Notes: a model not told the origin generated them from the letters alone. DNA of 64,000 nucleotides from JAYPWI01 sp964629575 (GCA_964629575.1 CAZVUM010000012.1:1-64000), one strand, 5' to 3'. Numbered from the stretch's first letter, positions 1 through 9,118 are shown. Program-made: numbers and translations.

Positions 1-116
1 ACGAGGCGGGAGTCGTGGGTGAGATCACGGGACTCGGTGGTGGGCGGCCCGCCAGAGATGTGCCCGCCGATGGCAGCAGCCAGCACGTCGATGGTCGGAC
101 CGGGCACGCCGCTCAC
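1..116 (-). CDS. murE: MurE-type Mur ligase, N-terminal fragment (cut by window edge)
   Basis: Only the first 38 codons are in the window. The GTG start at 116-114 overlaps the ftsI stop in a GTGA, so the two are translationally coupled. The fragment reads VSGVPGPTIDVLAAAIGG and runs on to a THDSRLV stretch, matching the 'DSR-x-V' motif at the N-terminus of MurE and MurF ligases. MurE adds the third stem-peptide residue to UDP-MurNAc-dipeptide in the cytoplasm. Position directly after ftsI favours MurE over MurF by usual dcw gene order. The ATP-binding and C-terminal domains are outside the window, so the exact ligase is inferred. Confidence 0.75.
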   Translation of the reverse strand, partial: MSGVPGPTIDVLAAAIGGHISGGPPTTESRDLTHDSRL

Positions 117-1918
117 TCCGATGGGGCAACCCGCAGCACGCGCAGCGCGTACTCGGCGATCTCGGCGAAGACCGGTGCAGCGACGACACCTGCCACGTGC
201 TGTTCCGCGGGTTCGTCGATGCTCACGACGATGGTGAGCTGTGGCTGGTCGGCGGGGATGAATCCGGCGAAGGTGCTCACGTAGGCGGTCTCGCTGTATC
301 CGGCAGCATCCTCCAGCGGCTTCTGGGCGGTCCCCGTCTTTCCGGCGGCAGCAAAGCCATCGACGGCCGCGAGCGCACCTGTTCCGTCTGTGACCACGGT
401 CGCCAGCATGTCGCGGACGATGGCCGCTGTGTCCGCGGTCACCACCCGTCGTCGGGCACCCGCCTCCGCTGGGTGGAACTGCCCGTCGGACGAGACGGTG
501 CCGCGGTAGAGCGACGGGGCGAGGTACACGCCGTCGTTGGCCAGCGTGTTGTACGCCGCGGCGAGTTGGACAGCGGTGACCGCAACGCCCTGACCGAACG
601 AGATCGTGGCCAGACCGGTGCCATGCCAATCGTCAGCTGGATGCACGATGCCCGCCGACTCCGATGGGACTGTTGCCGTGTTGCCCGGCCCGGTGTATGA
701 GCCGAAACCGAAACGTCGGAGGTAGCTGTAGAGACGATCGCGTCCGATCGTCTCTGCGATCTGGATGGTCCCGATGTTCGAGCTCTTGGCGAGGATCTCG
801 CTGACGGTCAGCGCCTGGGGAATGTCGTAGTACGGCTCGGAGAACACCTTGTCCGCGAACTCGTACCTCGGCGGGATCGAGAAGAGCTCGAGGGGCCGCA
901 CGGTCCCCTCCTCGAGGGCCGCAGCGACGGTGAAGGTCTTGTTGACGGAGCCCGGTTCGAACACCTGGCTGAACGCCGGCGTGTGGGCGGACACCCGCAC
1001 CTCGCCCGTCTCGGGATCGCGGCTCGCGCCGGCCAGCGCGAGGATCTCCCCCGTTCCCACCTCGAGCACGACGACCATTCCACCCTTGGCGCCCGATGCC
1101 TCGACAGCGGCGAGGAGCGACTGCTCGGTCAACCACTGCGTTTCGGTGTGCAGGGTGAGCACCAGGTCGTGTCCGGCTTGTGCCGACTCATAGACCCGCG
1201 ATCCCACCGGCAACGCCATGCCCCAGCGGGCGATCCGTTCCTCGGCCAGCCCTTCGGACCCAGCGAGTAGCTCACCGAATTGAGCCTCGACCCCGCTGAG
1301 CGGGTTCTGGTCGATGTCGAGTGAACCGAGGACACCTCGGGCCAGGTCGTCGCCGTTGGGATGCAGCCGGGTGGACTCCTCGAGGAAGGCGACACCAGGG
1401 AGCGCCAGCTCGGCCACCCGGTCCCTGTCTTCGAGGCTCACCTGTCTGGCGACGTACACGAAGCGGCGATCGCTCGCGAGTCGGGCGGCGATGGTCTCTT
1501 CGTCGATGTCGAGGACGAGCGACAGCTCCGCAGCCGTGGCGACCGGGTCGACCACGAGGTGCGGGTCGGCGTAGATCGTGGGCCGTTCGTCGCTCAGGGC
1601 GAGCACGCTGAGGTTCCGGTCGAGGATCGCACCTCGCGTCGCGACGATCTCATGGGTCGAGGTTCCCTGACGGGTCCCGAGGTCCGAGTAGGTCGAACGG
1701 TCGAGTACCTGCACCTGGGCGAGTCGGCCACCCAACAGCACCATTCCGACCAGCGTCGCCAACATCAACACGCCGACCCGCCGCCGTCGCGATCCCACCT
1801 TTGCGCGGCCACCGGTCGGCTGCGGGCTACGCGGCGCAGACTTCGCGGCGGCGCGCCCTTTCGGCGCCGGCCGCCTTCGGGTCATCCCCGGATGAGATCG
1901 TTGAAGAGTGGAGGTCAC
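113..1918 (-). CDS. ftsI: Peptidoglycan D,D-transpeptidase FtsI (class B PBP)
   Basis: A 601-residue class B penicillin-binding protein, the septal transpeptidase that crosslinks peptidoglycan at division. A basic Arg/Lys-rich cytoplasmic N-terminus (1-48) precedes one membrane anchor (about 49-66), then a dimerisation domain and the transpeptidase domain. All three active-site motifs are visible: SVNK (SxxK, Ser324/Lys327), SSN (379-381) and KTG (527-529). No C-terminal PASTA domains are present. The start is GTG at 1918, 19 bases after the ftsL stop, without a strong ribosome site; an in-frame ATG at codon 12 is an alternative. It ends in a GTGA overlap with murE. Confidence 0.95.
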   Translation of the reverse strand: MTSTLQRSHPGMTRRRPAPKGRAAAKSAPRSPQPTGGRAKVGSRRRRVGVLMLATLVGMVLLGGRLAQVQVLDRSTYSDLGTRQGTSTHEIVATRGAILDRNLSVLALSDERPTIYADPHLVVDPVATAAELSLVLDIDEETIAARLASDRRFVYVARQVSLEDRDRVAELALPGVAFLEESTRLHPNGDDLARGVLGSLDIDQNPLSGVEAQFGELLAGSEGLAEERIARWGMALPVGSRVYESAQAGHDLVLTLHTETQWLTEQSLLAAVEASGAKGGMVVVLEVGTGEILALAGASRDPETGEVRVSAHTPAFSQVFEPGSVNKTFTVAAALEEGTVRPLELFSIPPRYEFADKVFSEPYYDIPQALTVSEILAKSSNIGTIQIAETIGRDRLYSYLRRFGFGSYTGPGNTATVPSESAGIVHPADDWHGTGLATISFGQGVAVTAVQLAAAYNTLANDGVYLAPSLYRGTVSSDGQFHPAEAGARRRVVTADTAAIVRDMLATVVTDGTGALAAVDGFAAAGKTGTAQKPLEDAAGYSETAYVSTFAGFIPADQPQLTIVVSIDEPAEQHVAGVVAAPVFAEIAEYALRVLRVAPSE

Positions 1919-1937
1919 GGCGGGGATGTCGATGCGA

Positions 1938-2402
1938 TCAGGGGTCGGCGAGCAGGCGCTTGACCGTCAGCCAGTCGGTGCCGTGTCCGTTCAGGCTCTC
2001 GTCGTCGACTCGGGCCGCAGCTGCGATGTGGGTCGGCTCGACGTCGATGTCGACCGGTTCGGATGCCGACACGAGGCCGAGAACACCCTCGGCCATCAGC
2101 TGGACCTCTGAGGGCGCGTTGAGAGCCTCGAGTTCGAACTGGAGGTCGATGATGCGTTGGCGTTCGATCTCGACGTCTGTCTGGATCTGGCTGAGCCGAT
2201 ACTGCCCTTCGGCCAGCGCAGAGTGGAAGAGCGCGAGGCCCAACAGGATCGCCAGCGCGACGACGCCGAGAATTGTCGTGACACCGACGAGCCGACGCCC
2301 GAGTTGTTGGCCGTCCCCCACGAGCCGCAGGGGCGCGCGCCGCTGCGAGGTGTTCGGGGCGCCGACGAGACGCAGGCCAGGGGCGGCAGCGGCGGTGGCC
2401 AC
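1938..2402 (-). CDS. ftsL: FtsL-like septum protein
   Basis: A 154-residue bitopic protein between rsmH and ftsI, the usual place of ftsL. After about 38 mostly polar residues there is one transmembrane helix (about 39-62, GVVALAILLGLALF), then a heptad-like stretch (about 68-95) expected to form a coiled coil, followed by a short extracytoplasmic tail. FtsL partners FtsB/FtsQ in the divisome. FtsL is poorly conserved, so the call rests on position, topology and size. The GTG start lies 3 bases after the rsmH stop, implying co-translation. Confidence 0.8.
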   Translation of the reverse strand: MATAAAAPGLRLVGAPNTSQRRAPLRLVGDGQQLGRRLVGVTTILGVVALAILLGLALFHSALAEGQYRLSQIQTDVEIERQRIIDLQFELEALNAPSEVQLMAEGVLGLVSASEPVDIDVEPTHIAAAARVDDESLNGHGTDWLTVKRLLADP

Positions 2403-2405
2403 CGG

Positions 2406-3347
2406 CTAGCGATCCCCCACGGCGAGACGCTCGGCGGAACGGAAGAGCGCGCTCGCGGCGCGCGGGTTCGCCTCGACCTCGGTTGGCTCGGGACGGCGCA
2501 CCTTGCGCCGGATCAAGCGCACAGAGGGGCCGGCCCCACAGATACACGGCAGCCCGGAGGGGCAATCGCACGCCCCATCGGCCGCCTGACGCAAGACATG
2601 CTTCACGATTCGGTCCTCCCCTGAGTGGTACGAGATGACTGCGAGCCGGCCGCCCGGCTCGAGTCGGTCGATCGATGCGGTGAGCGCCGGCTCGATCACG
2701 TCGAGTTCGCCGTTGACCTCGATCCGGATCGCCTGGAACGTCCGCATGGCCGGATGGCGTCCTCGCCGACGGGCCGCGGCGGGAACCGCGGAGCGCACCA
2801 CGTCGGCCAACTGCGCGGTGGTGCGGATCGGTCGTGCAGCGACGATCGCACCGACGATGCGGCGGGCGTGGGACTCATCGGCGTAGCGGCGAAGGATCGC
2901 GACGAGCTCGCCCGGCTCGTAGTCGTTGACCACCTCGGCCGCGGTCAGAGCACCGTCGGTATCCATCCGCATGTCGAGCGGCGCGTCGAGCCGGTGTGAG
3001 AACCCACGGGCTGCCACGTCGAGTTGGGGACTGCTGACCCCGAGATCGAACAGAACCCCGACGAGTGGCTCCTCACGCCCATCGACGATCTCGCCGATCG
3101 CGTCGAAACGGGCCCGAACCGCCTCGAACCGTGATCCGAAAGGACCCAGGCGGTCGGTTGCTGCAGCGAGGGCGGCGGGGTCGCGGTCGATCCCGACCAC
3201 GGTGCGCTCGCCGTGCTGGGTGAGCAGCGCCTCGCTGTGCCCTCCGCCACCGAGCGTTGCATCGACGATGAGACCAGGGCCAACGGTGGCAAAGGTCTCG
3301 AGTACCTCGGCCAACATCACGGGGCGGTGGGCGAAGGAGCGCGCCAC
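2406..3347 (-). CDS. rsmH: 16S rRNA (cytosine1402-N4)-methyltransferase RsmH
   Basis: A SAM-dependent methyltransferase for the 30S decoding centre, encoded in the division cluster. It opens with VARSFAHRPVMLAEVLETF, then the SAM motif DATLGGGGHSEALL and the family motif DLGVSSPQLD; the C-terminal part carries a Cys-rich CDCPSGLPCICG segment followed by VRRPEPTEVEANPRAASA, as in the family. The GTG at 3347 is chosen because a near-perfect Shine-Dalgarno (AGGAGGT, 3354-3360) lies 6 bases ahead and the resulting 313 residues equal the usual family length. The frame stays open upstream to 3665, where a GTG overlaps the mraZ stop; that 106-residue extension is considered less likely. Confidence 0.93.
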   Translation of the reverse strand: MARSFAHRPVMLAEVLETFATVGPGLIVDATLGGGGHSEALLTQHGERTVVGIDRDPAALAAATDRLGPFGSRFEAVRARFDAIGEIVDGREEPLVGVLFDLGVSSPQLDVAARGFSHRLDAPLDMRMDTDGALTAAEVVNDYEPGELVAILRRYADESHARRIVGAIVAARPIRTTAQLADVVRSAVPAAARRRGRHPAMRTFQAIRIEVNGELDVIEPALTASIDRLEPGGRLAVISYHSGEDRIVKHVLRQAADGACDCPSGLPCICGAGPSVRLIRRKVRRPEPTEVEANPRAASALFRSAERLAVGDR

Positions 3348-3661
3348 GGCAGCACCTCCTGTTGTCGTCGTCGCCCGAGCCGCAGGGTGTCTGCGAGTCG
3401 CGGCACGGCGGACGGCGGAGTGCTGCTGTTCCCCGACGAGCGTTCCCACCGGGGCGGTTCCCCGATGAGTCGTGTACGGAAATGGGCGGAGCTGGGGCTT
3501 TCCGTGCCCGCCGGGGAACAGCACCACCACGCCGTCGTCTGTGCAGTCGACGGTGTGGTCGATGGAACTTGTGTGGTCGATGGAACTTGTGTGGTCGATG
3601 GAATCTGTCGGTTCGAGGGGTGAACCCGACGACGAGCGGGGACCGACGGGGCGAACCGCCA
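3348..3661 (-). other. mraZ-rsmH spacer with in-frame 18-bp tandem repeat
   Basis: This 314-base spacer is open in the rsmH frame throughout. At 3555-3608 it holds three copies of an 18-bp unit (GTGGTCGATGGAACTTGT on the plus strand; the third copy differs in a base or two), which would encode repeated SSIDHT in the rsmH frame. Near the rsmH end it carries the strong ribosome site of rsmH. It may be an untranslated leader or an N-terminal extension of RsmH coupled to mraZ; the low-complexity predicted peptide favours the leader. No other gene was seen. Confidence 0.55.
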
Positions 3662-4117
3662 TCACAGGCCCTCCGACGACTGCTCGGACACCGGATAGGC
3701 ATCCGGCGACTCCAAGACGGTCTCGCCCGCCTCGTTGACCTCGGACCAGCGCTGGGCGTCCCAGATCTCGACCTCATCGATCGAGCCGATGATCATGCAG
3801 TCGCGCTGGAGAGCGGCGAAGCCGCGCAGCTCCTCGGGGATCGCGATCCGGCCCTGCTTGTCTGGCAGGACGCGAGCGGCACCGGCGCCGAAGGACCTCT
3901 TGGCCGCACGCTGACTGGAGTCGCCCGCCTTCGAGCGATGAGACATCTCGCGTGCCAGCTCGCCGAACTGGGAGGGAGTCATGAGCGCGAGGCAGCCCTC
4001 TGACCCCTTGATGAGGAACCCGCTGTTGTCGAACGCGGTCCGGAACGCGGCGGGCAGCACGATCCGCCCCTTGGCGTCGAGCGAGTGCTCGTACTGGCCG
4101 ACGAAGAAGTCGTCCAC
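3662..4117 (-). CDS. mraZ: Division/cell-wall cluster transcriptional regulator MraZ
   Basis: A 151-residue MraZ with the two AbrB-like halves expected of the family: residues 1-60 (FFVGQYEHSLDAKGRIVLPAAF) and about 80-120 (RVLPDKQGRIAIPEEL). MraZ forms a ring and represses its own division/cell-wall operon by binding TGGG-type direct repeats upstream of itself. The GTG start at 4117 places the canonical GxYxHSLDxKGR motif right at the N-terminus. Its stop codon overlaps a GTG in frame with rsmH. It is the first gene of the dcw operon here; four TGGGG repeats lie 120-155 bp upstream and are the likely operator. Confidence 0.95.
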   Translation of the reverse strand: MDDFFVGQYEHSLDAKGRIVLPAAFRTAFDNSGFLIKGSEGCLALMTPSQFGELAREMSHRSKAGDSSQRAAKRSFGAGAARVLPDKQGRIAIPEELRGFAALQRDCMIIGSIDEVEIWDAQRWSEVNEAGETVLESPDAYPVSEQSSEGL

Positions 4118-4237
4118 GCGTTCGCCGCTTCCGTGCTCGTGGCCCTTGATGGAGGGACCGGTTGGTCGCGGACCGTGCCGCCGCGACCCCTACACGTGGG
4201 GGGATCTGGGTCGGCCCTACTCGGACGTTCCCTTCTC

Positions 4238-4272
4238 CCCCACAGCGCCCCACGATATGCCCCACCTCCCCA
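4238..4272 (-). promoter_or_regulatory. Putative MraZ boxes (four TGGGG repeats)
   Basis: Reading the minus strand toward mraZ, TGGGG occurs four times, with first bases at 4272, 4264, 4252 and 4242. Known MraZ operators are TGGG-type direct repeats spaced about 10 bp. Here the last two are 10 bp apart, the first and third 20 bp apart, and the second is slightly out of register. The location 120-155 bp upstream of the mraZ start fits an autoregulatory operator; binding itself is inferred. Confidence 0.55.
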
Positions 4273-4382
4273 CCAGGCAACCACTTGGAGGCCCTTTTTC
4301 GCCACGCTGCGTCGAGAATTCGAATGACAAGCGTGTAATTACACCCCTGTCGGGCCCCAGAACACCTGTTTGTGCTGGTACA

Positions 4383-5063
4383 TCATCTTCGGGATGACGC
4401 TTCTGAGATCGCCGCGATCGCCGTGTGCAGCACCTCGTCGCCGGTGGCCGAGAGCCCGATTTCATCGGTTCCGACACCTGCGCGGGCGACTCGCTCCGCC
4501 GCGCCGCCCTCGAGGAGGCTCCGAAGCGCACCGACTCGCCACGTGCGGTACCAGACGCACTGGAACCGACTTCCGACCCGCGTTCGACGCTGGCTGATGC
4601 CGACCAGTTTTTTTTCGCCGACGAGCACTTCACCTCGTCCACGCCCCTCGAAACACACCAATCCTTCGTCCGGCCCGCGCTCGTACGCGCCCTCGTGGAT
4701 CCGCGCGTCAGCGCCAAGCGATTCGAACGCCGCGGCGAGCGCTCGTCCCAGCCAATCGAAGGACCGACCCACATCGGGGTCGTGCAAGACGTCGTCTCGT
4801 GGAACAAAGACGTCGATCCACGTCGAGGAGTCGATGTCGAGCCACACCAACCCTCCCCCGCTCCGGCGCCGGACGACCTCCACCGGGTCCCCGCCCCAGG
4901 TGAGTGCTTCCGAAACGTCGCGCGACGTCGAACCCAGCACGACAGCCGGACCGCGAGACACGAGGTGTGAGATGCGGCGCCGTCCGTCGACGGGCATCGG
5001 GCGACCGTGCAGCGTCGAAGCCGAACCAACCCAGCGGTCGAATGTCCAGTTCCCGGCGATCAC
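4383..5063 (-). CDS. Lipoate-protein ligase / octanoyltransferase-like protein (BPL/LplA family)
   Basis: A 226-residue protein of the biotin/lipoyl ligase fold. The signature RRRSGGGLVWLD (from about residue 65) corresponds to the RR-x-SGGG substrate loop, and KKLVGISQRR (from about 151) to the KxxG-x-(A/S)Q lysine motif of lipoate ligases and amidotransferases. These enzymes attach lipoate or octanoate to E2/GcvH domains through an acyl-AMP or acyl-enzyme intermediate. The GTG start at 5063 overlaps the HNH stop in a GTGA; a longer frame to 5102 would overlap HNH by 43 bases. Which acyl chain is used cannot be read from the sequence. Confidence 0.72.
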   Translation of the reverse strand: MIAGNWTFDRWVGSASTLHGRPMPVDGRRRISHLVSRGPAVVLGSTSRDVSEALTWGGDPVEVVRRRSGGGLVWLDIDSSTWIDVFVPRDDVLHDPDVGRSFDWLGRALAAAFESLGADARIHEGAYERGPDEGLVCFEGRGRGEVLVGEKKLVGISQRRTRVGSRFQCVWYRTWRVGALRSLLEGGAAERVARAGVGTDEIGLSATGDEVLHTAIAAISEASSRR

Positions 5064-5599
5064 GCCGTCATCGGGAGCAAAGCGGGGAGGTACGTGCCCC
5101 ACTCGTCAGGGGTGCGCCCCTTGATCGCCGCAGCGACCGCGAGAGGCTCGGGAGCATATGGGCGGCTCGGTAACCGGAATCTGCTCTCGTCGGGCAGCGT
5201 GTCGCCTTTGGCCACGTTGCACGAACGGCAGCAGGCCACGACGTTTTCCCAGCTGTGCGGACCCCCCTTGCTGCGCGGGTGGACGTGGTCGATGCACTCG
5301 GCGGCCCGGCCGCAGTACTGACACTCGTGACCGTCGCGCGCAAACACCGCTCGCCGATGCAGCGGCGCCCGTCGCCGATAGGGGGTACTCACGTGGTAGC
5401 GCAGACGCACCACCGATGGCGCCGCCATCTGCAGGCGTTCGCTGCGAACCACTCCCTCCCTCTCGTGAAGGGTCTCGGCCTTGTCCGCGATCACGAGGAG
5501 CAGGGCCCGCCGAACGGACACGATCGACAGCGGTTGGTAGGTCACGTTGAGGACCAGCGTGCGATCCGTCAACACAGCCAGGGCGCTGTCGCGACTCAC
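5060..5599 (-). CDS. HNH endonuclease family protein
   Basis: A 179-residue protein common in actinobacterial chromosomes. The N-terminal half (TLVLNVTYQPLSIVSVRRAL) is the region usually fused to this HNH clade. The C-terminal half holds the nuclease fold: zinc-knuckle CQYC (about 93-96), DHVHPRSKGG with the catalytic His (about 104-113), a conserved Asn near 119, and CCRSCN (123-128). The physiological substrate of this clade is unknown; it is not a homing endonuclease by context. The GTG start at 5599 overlaps the upstream stop (GTGA), and its own stop overlaps lplA-like in the same way. Confidence 0.88.
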   Translation of the reverse strand: MSRDSALAVLTDRTLVLNVTYQPLSIVSVRRALLLVIADKAETLHEREGVVRSERLQMAAPSVVRLRYHVSTPYRRRAPLHRRAVFARDGHECQYCGRAAECIDHVHPRSKGGPHSWENVVACCRSCNVAKGDTLPDESRFRLPSRPYAPEPLAVAAAIKGRTPDEWGTYLPALLPMTA

Positions 5600-5865
5600 G
5601 CGACGGCCCTCCACTCTTTGCACCATCGCAGCCATGCGATGAGGTCCGCCGGGTCCATGTCGGAGTCGCCGTCACCGCCGTACATCGTCACGAGACGAAA
5701 CCGCAGATAATCGGCGTCCGGGAGCGGCAAGAAGGGCGGACGAAGCCACCACCGTTGCCTCGCGAGCCGAATCGCTTGCCGCGCCGCTGTGGACCAGAGC
5801 CCGGGTCGACGCATCACCGCAGATCCAGCGGCCCAGATCCAGCGCACTCCACCTGGGCCGCTCAC
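5596..5865 (-). CDS. Conserved hypothetical protein, 89 aa
   Basis: A small unrecognised protein placed exactly between the ROK kinase and the HNH gene, with GTGA overlaps at both ends, which strongly supports it being translated. It begins VSGPGGVRWIWAAGSAVMRR, has a basic Trp/Arg-rich middle and ends with PFLPLPDADYLRFRLVTMYG followed by an acidic segment and a DLIAWLRWCKEW helix. No signal peptide, metal motif or clear membrane helix is visible. Its function is unknown; the coupled translation suggests a shared pathway or complex with a neighbour. Confidence 0.7.
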   Translation of the reverse strand: MSGPGGVRWIWAAGSAVMRRPGLWSTAARQAIRLARQRWWLRPPFLPLPDADYLRFRLVTMYGGDGDSDMDPADLIAWLRWCKEWRAVA

Positions 5866-6767
5866 GACGACACCGGCGAGGTCTCGACAGCCCTCCAGCC
5901 CACCGCGGCGGCACCCACGATGGGAGCCTCGCCTCCCAACCCGACAGGTCGAACGACGGCGGCTGAGGAGAAATCGAGCCGCGCCCTCGCTGCCAGCTCC
6001 GCATTGGCGGCGGCGAAGAAGGGGTCGCCGAAGCCGAGGGCGACGGACCCTCCGACGAGGATCAGGTCGAGGTCGAGCAGGCTCGCCACCGATGCGACCC
6101 CTCGCCCGAGGAGCCGACCGGCCCGCTGCTTCTCCTCCAGGGGAGCCGACGCCGGGTCGTTCCCGAGCCGGCGTGCGATCGACGTGCCGGAGATCTCGGC
6201 TTCGAGGCAGCCTCGGGCCCCGCAGGGACAGATCTCTCCGTCGGGTGCGACGATCACGTGTCCGACATGTCCTGCGTTTCCGAGCCGCCCGTCCAGCATT
6301 CGCCCATCGACGAACAGGCCGCCGCCGACGCCCGTGGACACGACCATCGCGAGGAAGTTGTCCGCCGCACGGCCGGCGCCAGCCCAACGCTCGGCGAGGG
6401 CGAGTGCTTTGGCGTCGTTGTCGATCGCCACGTGGAAGCCGAGATCGCCCTCCAGTCGCTCGAGGAGCGGAAAGCTGCGCCAGCCGGTGATGTTCAGCGG
6501 CGACACGGTGCGTCCGCCCCGCTCCATCGGCCCGCCGCATCCGACCCCACACACCACAGGATCACATGGCGCGGCGGCGAGCGCCTCGTCGAGCATCTCG
6601 CGCACGGTTCGGTACATGTGCTCACCGTCGGCACCCGGTGTGGGCCGCTGCGTCGACCAGAGCACGCGCGCGTCCTCATCGACGACCCCGACGGCCAGCT
6701 TCGTGCCGCCGATGTCGACCGCCAGGGCGACCCGCGCCCCCGGTTGCCCCGAGCCCTCGACGACCAT
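5862..6767 (-). CDS. ROK-family sugar kinase (glucokinase-type)
   Basis: A 301-residue ROK protein. The N-terminal phosphate-1 motif VALAVDIGGTKLAVGV sits at about residues 12-27, and the ROK zinc site appears as GHVGHVIVAPDGEICPCGARGCLE with His and three Cys. DNDAKALALAE carries the catalytic Asp region of the sugar-binding site. No N-terminal helix-turn-helix is present, so it is a kinase rather than a NagC-type repressor. ATP-dependent glucose phosphorylation is the likely reaction, though N-acetylmannosamine or other sugars are possible. The ATG at 6767 is chosen because it precedes the phosphate motif closely. It heads the four-gene overlapping operon. Confidence 0.88.
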   Translation of the reverse strand: MVVEGSGQPGARVALAVDIGGTKLAVGVVDEDARVLWSTQRPTPGADGEHMYRTVREMLDEALAAAPCDPVVCGVGCGGPMERGGRTVSPLNITGWRSFPLLERLEGDLGFHVAIDNDAKALALAERWAGAGRAADNFLAMVVSTGVGGGLFVDGRMLDGRLGNAGHVGHVIVAPDGEICPCGARGCLEAEISGTSIARRLGNDPASAPLEEKQRAGRLLGRGVASVASLLDLDLILVGGSVALGFGDPFFAAANAELAARARLDFSSAAVVRPVGLGGEAPIVGAAAVGWRAVETSPVSS

Positions 6768-6901
6768 GGCGGGAGCATACCGTCGCGAATCCGTCACCTC
6801 CGGTTGAGAAATCGCAGAAGGCCAAACCCCGGCCCGCGGTCCCACTTACCCTTCGCGCGCTGGGTAGCCTGCTCCGGCAACGACTGACAAGCGGGAGCGC
6901 G

Positions 6902-7882
<981 letters not shown>

Positions 7883-7921
7883 GCTGAGAGGCGTCCGCAC
7901 TCCGATCGCGCGGGAGTCGCG

Positions 7922-9118
7922 ATGCTGACGCGCCACGGATGGACCCTGTCCCTCGGTGGCACCGCTCTCGCGGTCGCAGGCCGAATGTTCGGCATCTATG
8001 AGCTGTTCATCCTCGGAACAGCCGCAGTCGGACTCGTCGTCATCGCCGCGATCTGGGTCGGCTTGGCACGCCTCAGGGTCAGCGTGACCCGCTCTGTTCA
8101 ACCGGTCCGCGTTCACGCAGGGACCGCGGCCCGCGTCGACCTGCGGATCTCCAACCTCGGTAGACGGACACCGGTCCTGCGAGTCCGCGACCCCGTCGCG
8201 GGCACCCGCGGCGCCGACATCTCGGTTGGCCCGCTGCACCGTTCGGAGCAGGCCCGCGCGTCCTACGCGGTGCCGACCGAACGTCGCGGCGCGGTTGCGA
8301 TCGGCCCCATGCGGATCGACATCGCCGACCCGTTCGGGCTGGCATCGGTCCGCATCGACGCGACGGGTCCGACGATTCTCACGGTGTACCCCCGTGTGGA
8401 CCACATCGCCCCGCTCCCCTTCTCCAGCGGGCACGACCCACATGGGGGCGCCCACGACGCGCAGAGCCTCGGCCGCATCGGCGAAGAGTTCTACGCGCTG
8501 CGCGATTACACGGTCGGCGACGATCTCCGCCGCGTGCACTGGCCCTCCACGGCACGGCGCGGGCAGCTGATGGTGCGCCAGGACGAGCTTCCGTGGCAGG
8601 GCAGGGTGACGGTGCTACTCGACACGCGGGCGACCGCTCACGACGACGACTCGTTCGAAGGGGCGGTGTCGGCTGCAGCGAGCGTGATCGCGGCGAGCGC
8701 CAAACGACGCGACATGGTTCGGCTGGTCACGACACACGGCGGCGATAGCGGGTTCGCCGGAGGTCAGCACCACATCGATTCGATGTTCGAGTACCTCGCC
8801 ACGGTGGAGATGAGCAACCGCGGCACGTTCCAGGCGTCGCTCAGTCAGCTCCAGGGATCGGGTGACGGCGGAGCGGTGGTCGCTGTACTCGGTCGACCCC
8901 ACCATGCAGATGTCGAGCGCGTCGGCCACCTCACGGGACGAGCCGGCGCACTCGCTGTGGTGCGGTTCGGTCGAGCCGAGGGCCAGGGCGAAGTCGCCGG
9001 TGCGTTCGCCAGTGGCGGGTCTCAGAAGATGAGGCTCGTGGTGGTACCCGAGGGCGGGTCGTTCCGGGAGGCATGGGATCTCGCGATCGCACCGAGGGCC
9101 TCGGGGATCACCTCATGA
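7922..9118 (+). CDS. DUF58 domain-containing membrane protein
   Basis: A 398-residue protein with two hydrophobic helices at the N-terminus (about 7-45), an Ig-like segment, then the DUF58 core: EEFYALRDYTVGDDLRRVHWPSTARRGQLMVRQ matches the family signature (Y-x2-GDxxRxIxWxxxAR). DUF58 proteins have a von Willebrand-like fold and are nearly always encoded next to MoxR, with which they are thought to work. It starts 39 bases after moxR and ends in an ATGA overlap with the transglutaminase gene, so the three genes form one transcription unit. Its molecular role is not established in the family. Confidence 0.92.
   Translation: MLTRHGWTLSLGGTALAVAGRMFGIYELFILGTAAVGLVVIAAIWVGLARLRVSVTRSVQPVRVHAGTAARVDLRISNLGRRTPVLRVRDPVAGTRGADISVGPLHRSEQARASYAVPTERRGAVAIGPMRIDIADPFGLASVRIDATGPTILTVYPRVDHIAPLPFSSGHDPHGGAHDAQSLGRIGEEFYALRDYTVGDDLRRVHWPSTARRGQLMVRQDELPWQGRVTVLLDTRATAHDDDSFEGAVSAAASVIAASAKRRDMVRLVTTHGGDSGFAGGQHHIDSMFEYLATVEMSNRGTFQASLSQLQGSGDGGAVVAVLGRPHHADVERVGHLTGRAGALAVVRFGRAEGQGEVAGAFASGGSQKMRLVVVPEGGSFREAWDLAIAPRASGITS

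Noticed and set aside
1361..1963. 200-codon open frame on the plus strand opposite ftsI
   Set aside because: It is antisense to the well-supported ftsI, has no recognisable domain, and is the kind of long shadow frame expected in GC-rich DNA.
3072..3777. 234-codon alternative frame across the mraZ-rsmH junction
   Set aside because: Its Arg/Pro-rich translation is the usual third-frame pattern of GC-rich genes and it overlaps two firmly identified genes.
4362..4375. AGAACACCTGTTTG as a third SOS box near mraZ
   Set aside because: One half-site is GTTT rather than GTTC and the central bases do not match the consensus purine/pyrimidine pattern, so it falls below the two strong boxes at 32452-32485.
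5060..5599. HNH gene as a homing endonuclease or phage terminase-associated nuclease
   Set aside because: It sits in a coupled chromosomal operon with no intron, intein or phage genes nearby, and has the N-terminal domain of the common actinobacterial clade.
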